Source of the DNA: CAZSWR01 sp964610885
GTDB lineage: Bacteria > Bacteroidota > Ignavibacteria > Kapaibacteriales > UBA2268
Length of the DNA stretch: 13,495 nt
Direction of reading: 5' to 3'
Assembly: GCA_964610885.1 (NCBI GenBank)
Contig: CAZSWR010000090.1
Coordinates: 1-13,495 of the forward strand
The position numbers and the translations under genes are program-made. The notes below the pieces were generated by a model. That model did no database searches. It was not told the origin of the DNA and saw nothing but the letters and a program-made list of their open reading frames with translations. Numbering within the stretch: position 1 is the stretch's first letter; each line of letters begins with the position of its first letter. Shown piece by piece: positions 7,186-13,495 of this stretch.

Positions 7186-8289
7186 ATGGAAGAGAAGGTC
7201 CCTTTATATAAGAATAGTTGTGTTCTTTTATGCTTAATCATTTTAATATTGATTATAACATTATTTGTGGTTAAGTCTTATTTCTATGATGAGCCAATGG
7301 CTCTTTTGATAAATGCTGAACTTACGGAAGATTTTACTAATATCATGAAAATTGACAAAGTAAATGAAGTAAAAAATAAGTTTGCACAGGTTTTAGGTGG
7401 GTTTGGAGGTTTAATATTGCTGGCTGTTCAGATTTACAGAACTGTAATTTTGAATAGGCAAGTTAAAGGAAATGAAATAGCAGATAGAAATCGTGAAGAT
7501 CAAGCCAAGGCAGATTTAGAAGAGCAAAGAAGATCGAATATAAGCCGTGAAATCCTTGATCAGTATGTGAAAGCAGTCGATCAATTGAAAGATGACAACA
7601 TTGCGGTTAGGCTTGGAGGTATTTATTCGCTTGAAAAAATAATGAATTCTCCTGCAAAAGAAGCAATTGAATATCATGATACTATAATTGAATTGATGTG
7701 TGCATATATCAAAGATAAAAGAAAAATACAATACAATGTTTTAAAAAAAGTGGATGTTGTTAATCTTGAATTTGACATAATAGCAATTTTAAAAATAATC
7801 GATAGAAGAGTGAATAGAAACAATGAAAAATGTATTATTGATTTAAGTAATACAAATTGGATTTGTGCGGATTTAGAATTAATGAACTTTAATGATATTA
7901 ATTTTAATTATAGTCATTTTAACAAAGCATCAATTAGAGATGCGTGTTTTAATAATGTCTCATTAGTTGGTGCAAAATTTGAAGAAGCAATATGCTGGAA
8001 TTCGGAATTTATTAATTGTTCATTTTTAAATAGTAATTTTTCAAAATCACAATTTGATGATGCTACTATTACAAATGCTATTTTAACAAATCCATTCGAT
8101 ATTTATGATAACGCCAATGACCCCAATGATTTAATCAGAATGCTTTTACCAATGGAATCAGTTTATCATATCTTACTCGATGACCACATTTTGGACACCA
8201 TCAAATCCGATTACCCCGACTTGCTAAAGCGCATAGAAGAGGGAGATCCCGGAATCCATTATCATGTTCCTGAAACAACCACGAATTAA
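7186..8289 (+). CDS. Membrane-anchored pentapeptide-repeat protein
   Basis: A 367-residue protein with two predicted membrane helices (about residues 11-31, 'CVLLCLIILILIITLFVV', and 69-90, 'LGGFGGLILLAVQIY'). A charged, coiled-coil-like stretch (about 95-130) is followed by 'AVDQLKDDNIAVRLGGIYSLEKIM', a motif that precedes pentapeptide repeats in a widespread family of bacterial membrane proteins. Residues of about 215-310 form a pentapeptide-repeat helix with Phe/Leu at the centre of each five ('ADLELMNFNDINFNYSHFN', 'ASIRDACFNNVSLVGAKFEEA'). The role of the family is mostly unknown. The frame is open to TTG 7156, but GAGGAG at 7174-7179 and ATG 7186 fit better. The gene is markedly AT-rich compared with its neighbours, except for the last 40 codons, and so may have been acquired. 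Confidence 0.83.
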   Translation: MEEKVPLYKNSCVLLCLIILILIITLFVVKSYFYDEPMALLINAELTEDFTNIMKIDKVNEVKNKFAQVLGGFGGLILLAVQIYRTVILNRQVKGNEIADRNREDQAKADLEEQRRSNISREILDQYVKAVDQLKDDNIAVRLGGIYSLEKIMNSPAKEAIEYHDTIIELMCAYIKDKRKIQYNVLKKVDVVNLEFDIIAILKIIDRRVNRNNEKCIIDLSNTNWICADLELMNFNDINFNYSHFNKASIRDACFNNVSLVGAKFEEAICWNSEFINCSFLNSNFSKSQFDDATITNAILTNPFDIYDNANDPNDLIRMLLPMESVYHILLDDHILDTIKSDYPDLLKRIEEGDPGIHYHVPETTTN

Positions 8290-8318
8290 TAATCAGTTTA
8301 AATGAACTACTGTTTCGC

Positions 8319-8384
8319 TAATGCTTTACGAACCTTCGGAAGGTTTTCCTGCTTCCTTCTTCATTCATCCTCTCACTAATGCCT
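8319..8384 (+). repeat. Decayed copy of the interspersed element
   Basis: TAATGC, a perfect AACCTTCGGAAGGTT hairpin (8331-8345) and TTTTCCT are followed closely by ATTCATCCTCTCAC (8363-8376), a right arm with altered centre, and TAATGCC. The left arm and A-rich centre are missing, which suggests an internal deletion between two former units. Confidence 0.75.
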
Positions 8385-8436
8385 CTAACGCGCCGACATT
8401 CTCAAGGTGCCCCCCGAAAATATTTTTTCCTTATAT

Positions 8437-8468
8437 TATGATAATCTCTGGCTTATTTCGTAATTTTG
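8437..8468 (+). promoter_or_regulatory. Candidate promoter of gatE-gatD
   Basis: TAATTTTG at 8461-8468 fits the Bacteroidota TAnnTTTG -7 consensus. TATG at 8437-8440, 20 bases upstream, is one mismatch from the TTTG -33 element. The start codon lies about 60 bases downstream. Fit is moderate. Confidence 0.4.
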
Positions 8469-8527
8469 TAGTTTGTATGAAAAGACTACAAATTGTTGAA
8501 AATATATTTTTTTTGAAAGGAATCCTA

Positions 8528-10429
8528 ATGTCAGAATTCAAATTTAAACCTTTTGAAGAAATGACGCCGGAAGACTATAAAGCAATTGGTTTTATGTCGG
8601 GGTTGGAAATTCACCAGCAGCTCTACACAGAAAAGAAACTCTTCTGCCGCTGCCCTGCGGGCCACTACAGCTCCGAATACCACGCCGAAATCCTCCGCCA
8701 CATGCGCCCCACCCTCTCCGAGATGGGCGAATACGACGGCACGGCACTCATGGAATTCAAAACGAAGAAAGACATTATCTATCGCATTAACCGCGGCACT
8801 GTCTGTACTTACGAAATGGACGATACACCACCGTTCGAGATGAACCCGCAAGCGCTCGATATCGCAATCGAAATCGGCAAATTGCTCAACTCGTCGATTG
8901 TGGACGAAATCCATATCGCCCGCAAGCAATACCTCGACGGCAGTATCCCGACCGGTTTCCAAAGGACGGCCATCGTCAGCGTGGGCGGCTGGGTTCCCTT
9001 CAAAGACAGAAAACTTAACATCATCCAGATGTCCATCGAAGAGGATTCTTGCCGCGAGGCAGGCGACGTGGGCCACGTCCGCACGTACATCGCCGACCGC
9101 CTCGGTATGCCCCTCATCGAAATGGTTACAGCCCCCGAGCTGAAAACGCCGCACGAAGTGGCCGAAGCCAACAACTTGCTTCGCCGCCTTGCCCGCTCCA
9201 CTCGGAAAGTACGCACCGGAATGGGCGCCACACGCCAAGACGTCAACGTCTCGGTTACCGGCGGCACTCGCATCGAAATCAAGGGCGTTGCCCACATCAA
9301 ATCGATACCGCTCCTTACGTACAACGAGGCCATGCGACAGTGGAATTTACTCCGCCTCCGCGACGAGCTGAATAGCCGCGGCATCACTGCCGATACATTC
9401 CAAGCAAAAGTTGACGACGTAACCAAACTCCTCCACAAAACACGATACACCCCAATCTCGAGCGCAATCCAAGAAGGCAAAGTAGTCAAAGCAGTTACTC
9501 TGCGCGGCTGGAAGAATTTGCTCCGCTGGCAGACACAAACCGACACCTTCTTCTCGAAGGAGATTTCCGATCGCGTGCGCGTTATCGCTTGCCTTTCGAC
9601 GATTCCGAACATTATCCATTCGGACTACCTCGGCGAAACGATCTCGTCGAGCGAAGGCCTGAAATTGCGCCGCGCAGCAGGCGCCACCGACAACGACACA
9701 TTGGTGCTCGTGTGGGGTTCCGAAGGCGACACGGAAACTGCCGTCAAAGAAATCATTATCCGCGCCAAAGAAGCCACAATCGGCATTCCCGCCGAAACGC
9801 GCCAAGCCCTCTGGGACGGTACCAACGGCTTCGAGCGTATCCTGCCGGGCGCAGACCGTATGTATCCCGACACCGACCTTCCGCCCAGAGTTATCACGAC
9901 GGAAAGAGTCGCCGGCATCGTCGCCCAAATGCCCGAGCGCATCTGGGATACCGAAGCCCGCTACGCGGAAATGGGCGTGCCCAAAGAATTAATCCAACGC
10001 CTCTCGCTTTCGCGCTTCAAAGGTGTGTTCGAGAAAGCCGTCGAGATGGGCGTTTCGGCCAAAGTGGCTTCGATCGCCCTCGTCAGCAACATGAAGAATA
10101 TCTCGCGCATGAACCTCTGCACCTGCGGCCTGAGCGAAGAAATAATGCTCGAAATCCTCTCGGCATACAAGGCCGGAAGAATCTCGCGCCACGGCATCCT
10201 GAAATACACGATCGAGGCAGCCAAAGCCTGCGACCACAAACTGGAACTGCCCAAGGCAATGAGCAACGACGAAATCAAAGCAATCGTTGCCAAAAACAAA
10301 CCCGCCGCAGACAGCGTGGCGATGCGCTATCCCGAGGAAAAAGAAAATCACACAATCGGGCTGATTATGAAAGGACTCGAAGGAAGAGTAGAGCCGATGA
10401 AAGCTTTTGAGATTTACAAAAGCCTATAA
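8528..10429 (+). CDS. gatE: Glu-tRNA(Gln) amidotransferase subunit E (archaeal type)
   Basis: GatE is the tRNA-binding, kinase/transamidase subunit of GatDE, which converts misacylated Glu-tRNA(Gln) to Gln-tRNA(Gln) in the cytoplasm using ATP and ammonia from GatD. The product has 633 residues, close to archaeal GatE. It shows the GatB/GatE cradle: 'GLEIHQQL' (25-32), 'LFCRCP' (Cys40, Cys42), 'YLDGSIPTGFQRT', 'IQMSIEEDSCREA', 'MVTAPELKTP', 'TRQDVNVSV' and 'RIEIKGV'. An insert after about residue 290 fits the AspRS-like (GAD) domain that distinguishes GatE from GatB. The C-terminal part, from about 460, is the helical/YqeY-like tail. AAAGGA at 8516-8521 supports ATG 8528; the open frame further up to 8321 runs through the repeat remnant and is not coding. 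gatD follows after 52 bases. No frameshift is seen. Confidence 0.95.
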   Translation: MSEFKFKPFEEMTPEDYKAIGFMSGLEIHQQLYTEKKLFCRCPAGHYSSEYHAEILRHMRPTLSEMGEYDGTALMEFKTKKDIIYRINRGTVCTYEMDDTPPFEMNPQALDIAIEIGKLLNSSIVDEIHIARKQYLDGSIPTGFQRTAIVSVGGWVPFKDRKLNIIQMSIEEDSCREAGDVGHVRTYIADRLGMPLIEMVTAPELKTPHEVAEANNLLRRLARSTRKVRTGMGATRQDVNVSVTGGTRIEIKGVAHIKSIPLLTYNEAMRQWNLLRLRDELNSRGITADTFQAKVDDVTKLLHKTRYTPISSAIQEGKVVKAVTLRGWKNLLRWQTQTDTFFSKEISDRVRVIACLSTIPNIIHSDYLGETISSSEGLKLRRAAGATDNDTLVLVWGSEGDTETAVKEIIIRAKEATIGIPAETRQALWDGTNGFERILPGADRMYPDTDLPPRVITTERVAGIVAQMPERIWDTEARYAEMGVPKELIQRLSLSRFKGVFEKAVEMGVSAKVASIALVSNMKNISRMNLCTCGLSEEIMLEILSAYKAGRISRHGILKYTIEAAKACDHKLELPKAMSNDEIKAIVAKNKPAADSVAMRYPEEKENHTIGLIMKGLEGRVEPMKAFEIYKSL

Positions 10430-10481
10430 TTTAATTGAATTTATTGACAAATTAAAAAAAGAAATAAACGGAGATACATAA

Positions 10482-11870
10482 ATGTCATCAAATGAAGATT
10501 ATAAAGGCTATCGTGGTCCGGCTCTTTCAGCTCTGAAGAATTTCGATGCACTGATCTGGAGCGATGTGGACGTTACGACAGACGATTCCACATACACGGG
10601 CGTCATTCTGCCCCGCTCGGAGACAGCCGACGACAAACACGTTGTCCTTAAATTGCGCACCGGATACAATATCGGTATCGCTGCTGAAAAAATCAAAGAT
10701 ATCAAAATCGCCGGCAGGAAGGTAATTCATTACCAAATCCCCGAAAAGGCATTCCCATACGACCCGAAAAAGCCACACGTGAAGCTGCTCGGAACGGGTG
10801 GAACAATTGCATCGCGCTTGGACTACCGCACGGGTGCAGTTATTCCTGCATTCTCTCCGGGCGAACTCTACGGTTCGGTTCCCGAATTGGCAGACATCTG
10901 CAACCTCGAGACCGAAAAGCTCTATGGCGTGTTTAGCGAAAACATGGGCCCCGAGCAATGGAAAGGCGCTGCCCTTGCCATCGGCGATGCCATCGAAAAA
11001 GGATTCTCGGGCGTCGTGATCGGCCACGGTACCGACACAATGCACCACACCGCTGCAATCCTTTCGTACATGGTTCAAAACTCACCAATCCCGATAGTGA
11101 TGGTTGGCTCGCAACGCTCGAGCGACCGCCCTTCGTCCGACGCCGCATTGAACCTGATGCACAGCGTCAAGACGGCTGCCGAATCCGACATCGCCGAGGT
11201 TATGGTCTGTATGTTCGGCCCGACGTCGGACAGCTACGGACTTCTGCACCAAGGCACGCGCGTCCGCAAGATGCACTCCAGCTACCGCTCCACGTTCCGC
11301 ACAATCGGCGAAACGCCTATCGCAATGGTTAGCCGCGAGAAAATCACGCCGCTGCGCCAAGACTACCACCACCGCCGCAACGACCGGAACGTAACGATTA
11401 ACACCGCATTCGAAGAGAAAGTGGCCATCGTTTACTACTATCCGAACATGCAGCCGGACATTATCGATTCGCTTATCGACAATGGCTACAAAGGCATCGT
11501 CATCGCCGGTACGGGCTTGGGCCACGTGAACAAACCGCTCTACCCCGCGCTGAAACGCGCCCAAGAAAAGGGTATCGCCGTTTATATGACCGTCCAGACG
11601 CTCTGGGGTTACGTCCAGATGTACGTGTACGATACCGGCCGCGACATGATGGAACTCGGCGTGATCCCCGGCGCAAACATGCTGCCCGAGGCTGCCTACA
11701 TGAAACTCTGCTGGACTTTGGGCCAAACGACCGACCCCGAAGAGGTCCGCAAGATCATGCTCACGCCCATCGCAAACGAAATCACCGAGCGCGAACCATC
11801 GAATGGCTACTTGGTCTATCAGGGTGGCATTCCCGAGGTGGAAGAATTCATCGGCAAGTACAGAAAATAA
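10482..11870 (+). CDS. gatD: Glu-tRNA(Gln) amidotransferase subunit D (archaeal type)
   Basis: GatD is the asparaginase-like glutaminase subunit that supplies ammonia to GatE. The 462-residue product has an N-terminal small beta-barrel domain (about residues 20-80, 'YTGVILPRSE', 'VVLKLRTGYNIGI') typical of GatD and absent from plain L-asparaginases. It is followed by the type I/II asparaginase fold. Active-site residues are visible: Thr105 and Thr108 in 'TGGTIAS', Thr184-Asp185 in 'GHGTDTMHHTA', and Lys263 in 'RVRKMHSSYR', in the same order as the Thr/Thr/Asp/Lys set known in archaeal GatD. 'GSQRSSDRPSSDAALNL' is a further GatD signature. ATG 10482 is preceded by GGAG at 10470-10473. It sits directly downstream of gatE, presumably in one operon, and ends before a strong terminator. 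Confidence 0.95.
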   Translation: MSSNEDYKGYRGPALSALKNFDALIWSDVDVTTDDSTYTGVILPRSETADDKHVVLKLRTGYNIGIAAEKIKDIKIAGRKVIHYQIPEKAFPYDPKKPHVKLLGTGGTIASRLDYRTGAVIPAFSPGELYGSVPELADICNLETEKLYGVFSENMGPEQWKGAALAIGDAIEKGFSGVVIGHGTDTMHHTAAILSYMVQNSPIPIVMVGSQRSSDRPSSDAALNLMHSVKTAAESDIAEVMVCMFGPTSDSYGLLHQGTRVRKMHSSYRSTFRTIGETPIAMVSREKITPLRQDYHHRRNDRNVTINTAFEEKVAIVYYYPNMQPDIIDSLIDNGYKGIVIAGTGLGHVNKPLYPALKRAQEKGIAVYMTVQTLWGYVQMYVYDTGRDMMELGVIPGANMLPEAAYMKLCWTLGQTTDPEEVRKIMLTPIANEITEREPSNGYLVYQGGIPEVEEFIGKYRK

Positions 11871-11921
11871 ATCGTTGATGGTTTGCGAGTTTTCTAATTT
11901 GGCAACCGGAAATCATTAATA

Positions 11922-11958
11922 AAAAGCCTCCGTTGATGTGTAATCGGCGGAGGCTTTT
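11922..11958. terminator. Bidirectional intrinsic terminator between convergent genes
   Basis: AAAAGCCTCCG (11922-11932) and CGGAGGCTTTT (11948-11958) form a perfect 11-bp stem with a 15-nt loop. A-rich and T-rich flanks on either side make it usable on both strands. It separates gatD from the convergent minus-strand gene ending at 11987. Confidence 0.93.
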
Positions 11959-11986
11959 GGTTAATCTGGGCTTGGATGGGTTAGGA

Positions 11987-12640
11987 TCATTCGCATGGAT
12001 TGCTTCCGCACGACCTCGGATCGCCGGTTTTACAATCGAAGTATTGTGCCGATCCATCGCAAGTCGAATAGTCTAAGACGGATGTACTTAGAAGTTTAGG
12101 AACGTTAGGATTATAATCAAATGAATATCCGAACGACTTCATGCAACATTTCTGACCACAAACTTTTTTTGTCCATAAATCATAGAAATAATTCCCATTT
12201 ATTTCATAAATTTTCGGGTCAGTTGCAGGATTTTCGCAACAATATATTCTTTGGGTTTTGTCAATGCGCAAGATTGTTCGTAAATCGACAGTACACTCAG
12301 TCGTGTAAACAATGTTGACAATAACGTAAGTAGCACCAGTAGTATTCTTGATTTCTCTAGCAATTTTCGCTGAAGTATTGTACATTGCAATTTGATTAGC
12401 TGCATAATCACTTAATGTTTTATCAACATATGAATATTTGTCAATAACGACTGTTGCAATATACATTTCCCAAGGTTTTAACGAGTGTTCGTACGAATAA
12501 CGATACTCGCTACTCGAACCGTGGTCATCTTTCATTTCCCCTGATTTAATTAATAATGGCGGGCAGATATTTTGGCCGTAGCAGGACGCACAAAAAAACA
12601 GAGCCGCGAGAGTTATCCCGAAAGATCTTAATATTTTCAT
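11987..12640 (-). CDS. Cysteine-rich secreted protein of unknown function
   Basis: A 217-residue product with an N-terminal export signal, MKILRSFGITLAALFFCASC followed by 'YGQNICPP'. It is either a signal peptidase I site after 'YGQ' or an atypical lipobox at Cys20. The mature part holds 11 cysteines concentrated in the C-terminal half: 'TTECTV', 'IYCCENP', 'KKVCGQKCCMKS', 'STCDGS', 'FDCKTGD', 'SCGSNPC'. These suggest several disulfides outside the cytoplasm or, less likely, metal binding. I do not recognise a family. It starts 13 bases after the stop of the T9SS-exported protein gene on the same strand, with AGGA (complement of 12648-12651) as ribosome-binding site, so the two are probably translated from one message. 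Confidence 0.82.
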   Translation of the reverse strand: MKILRSFGITLAALFFCASCYGQNICPPLLIKSGEMKDDHGSSSEYRYSYEHSLKPWEMYIATVVIDKYSYVDKTLSDYAANQIAMYNTSAKIAREIKNTTGATYVIVNIVYTTECTVDLRTILRIDKTQRIYCCENPATDPKIYEINGNYFYDLWTKKVCGQKCCMKSFGYSFDYNPNVPKLLSTSVLDYSTCDGSAQYFDCKTGDPRSCGSNPCE

Positions 12641-12653
12641 TATTATATCCTAA

Positions 12654-13495
12654 TTATAACTTGACAAACTTGGTGTATTTTGTTGACTTGGTTTTATTAG
12701 TAAACCTAATGAAATAGGTCCCGGACGGCAGATCAGAAATACTAATCTGTTTTTCGCCTTCCCTGCTCTGCTTAATTTCCCTACCGAAAACATCAATTAT
12801 CACAGAGCTTGAACCATCTTCGGCATTGGGTATATAAATATAATCGTGCGCCGGATTGGGATAAACGGCAATGGATTCGTTAGATTCGCCCTCAACAGGC
12901 AAATATCCCTTCGGGCTTACCACCAGAACTCCGTAAGTGGAAAGCATTACAAGTTCATCGTTGTCGGTATAGTAAAATTTACTTGTACACAAACCATTGA
13001 AACCGGTACTTATGATATTGTCCGGGTAACTATAAGTATCGGCTTCAACAAGTCGGGTCAATACTTCGTTTAGTTGTACATTGTTTGCCGAATCAGTACG
13101 AAAACTTTTCTGTCTCACTAAAGTGGAGTTTTTCAGAATATCAGCCCATTTAATCTTTTGCAAAATATGGTCATCGCCAAATACCCGCATTGTAGAAGTT
13201 GTTAACACCCGATATAAGCCATGTTTATCCTTCCTGATCCAATATGCCGGCTCGTTGTATTTGTCGTTGTAGCTGCTGGCTCGATAATAATTATTCGCCA
13301 TACCGAATACTTCCCATTTCCCATTATCATAAACGGACAAACCGGATGTCTGATTCTTTATTTCATGAGTTTCAGTATTTACCGAATAAGACCCTTCATC
13401 GCAAATCCATAATTTCCCATGCGGATCGACATAAAGGCATTTAATCACAGCTGTCCAAAACGTTTTAATTGAACCTAAGTCCAGATCGTAAAATA
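12654..13495 (-). CDS. T9SS-exported protein with propeller-like repeats, 5' part outside the window
   Basis: C-terminal fragment of a larger secreted protein. The frame stays open to the window edge at 13495; the GTG at 13446-13448 is internal, because codons upstream of it continue sensibly ('GSIKTFWTAVIKC'). 'IKCLYVDPHGKLWICDEG' and 'WIRKDKHGLYRV' resemble the D.G.LW-type blades of ligand-sensing beta-propellers (Reg_prop). The last 75 residues are a type A Por secretion tail: 'VYPNPAHDYIYI', 'VIIDVFGREIKQS', 'ISDLPSGTYFIRF', ending 'YTKFVKL'. That tail directs export across the outer membrane by the type IX system and is normally cleaved, with attachment to the surface or release. The gene is followed closely by the Cys-rich protein gene. 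Confidence 0.87.
   Translation of the reverse strand, partial: FYDLDLGSIKTFWTAVIKCLYVDPHGKLWICDEGSYSVNTETHEIKNQTSGLSVYDNGKWEVFGMANNYYRASSYNDKYNEPAYWIRKDKHGLYRVLTTSTMRVFGDDHILQKIKWADILKNSTLVRQKSFRTDSANNVQLNEVLTRLVEADTYSYPDNIISTGFNGLCTSKFYYTDNDELVMLSTYGVLVVSPKGYLPVEGESNESIAVYPNPAHDYIYIPNAEDGSSSVIIDVFGREIKQSREGEKQISISDLPSGTYFIRFTNKTKSTKYTKFVKL

Noticed and set aside
454..8384. Integron with attC sites
   Set aside because: Punctuation of genes by about 116-bp imperfect-palindrome elements looks similar, but the RYYYAAC/GTTRRRY core sites are not seen, seven units are stacked without cassettes, and no integrase gene is present in the window. A search for an IntI homologue elsewhere in the genome would settle it.
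8321..8527. Extra 69 residues at the N-terminus of GatE
   Set aside because: This in-frame extension runs through a decayed repeat and a likely promoter; the archaeal family length and the AAAGGA site support ATG 8528.
8531..9942. Long antisense ORFs opposite gatE
   Set aside because: They are mirror frames produced by the GC-rich codon use of gatE and show no recognisable protein features or start signals.
1..13495. tRNA, rRNA or transposase genes
   Set aside because: None was recognised on either strand by reading; a covariance-model scan would be needed to exclude small RNA genes.

Overview
The window looks like chromosome from a Bacteroidota/Chlorobiota-type (FCB group) bacterium. Supporting signs are a C-terminal type IX secretion (Por) sorting domain, a FISUMP-domain lipoprotein, secreted proteins with the 'SVGIN..G.AP...AMLDVKSTTKG' N-terminal module, a terminal-Phe outer-membrane barrel candidate, and TAnnTTTG-like promoter elements. 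An exact class (for example Ignavibacteria or Kapabacteria relatives) cannot be fixed from this sequence alone.

Layout. (1) 35-379: secG, closed by a strong intrinsic terminator. (2) About 450-8385: an accessory region of co-directional genes for exported or membrane proteins: a Calx-beta/FISUMP lipoprotein, a small lipoprotein, a beta-helix protein with 63-bp internal repeats, a DUF1566-like protein, an outer-membrane barrel candidate, and a membrane pentapeptide-repeat protein of distinctly AT-rich composition. A non-coding repeat family punctuates these genes. Its core is a 63-bp inverted-repeat element (arms GTCATCGGATGAAT / ATTCATCCGATGAC) followed by a small AACCTTcggAAGGTT hairpin, about 116-118 bp per unit. 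It occurs singly, in a short run, and as a seven-unit tandem array at 6232-7039. (3) 8528-11870: gatE and gatD, the two subunits of the Glu-tRNA(Gln) amidotransferase regarded as archaeal, here complete, with active-site motifs, in a bacterial setting. A near-perfect bidirectional terminator follows. (4) 11987-13495 on the minus strand: a Cys-rich secreted protein, and upstream of it the C-terminal part of a T9SS-exported protein that runs off the window.

How it fits together. gatE-gatD form an operon for tRNA-dependent glutamine synthesis. secG serves general secretion, on which the many signal-peptide and lipoprotein genes depend. The accessory genes have no obvious joint pathway. What unites them is export to the envelope and the same repeat element in most of the gaps between them.

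The two observations most worth follow-up are the archaeal-type GatDE in a bacterium and the structured repeat family.
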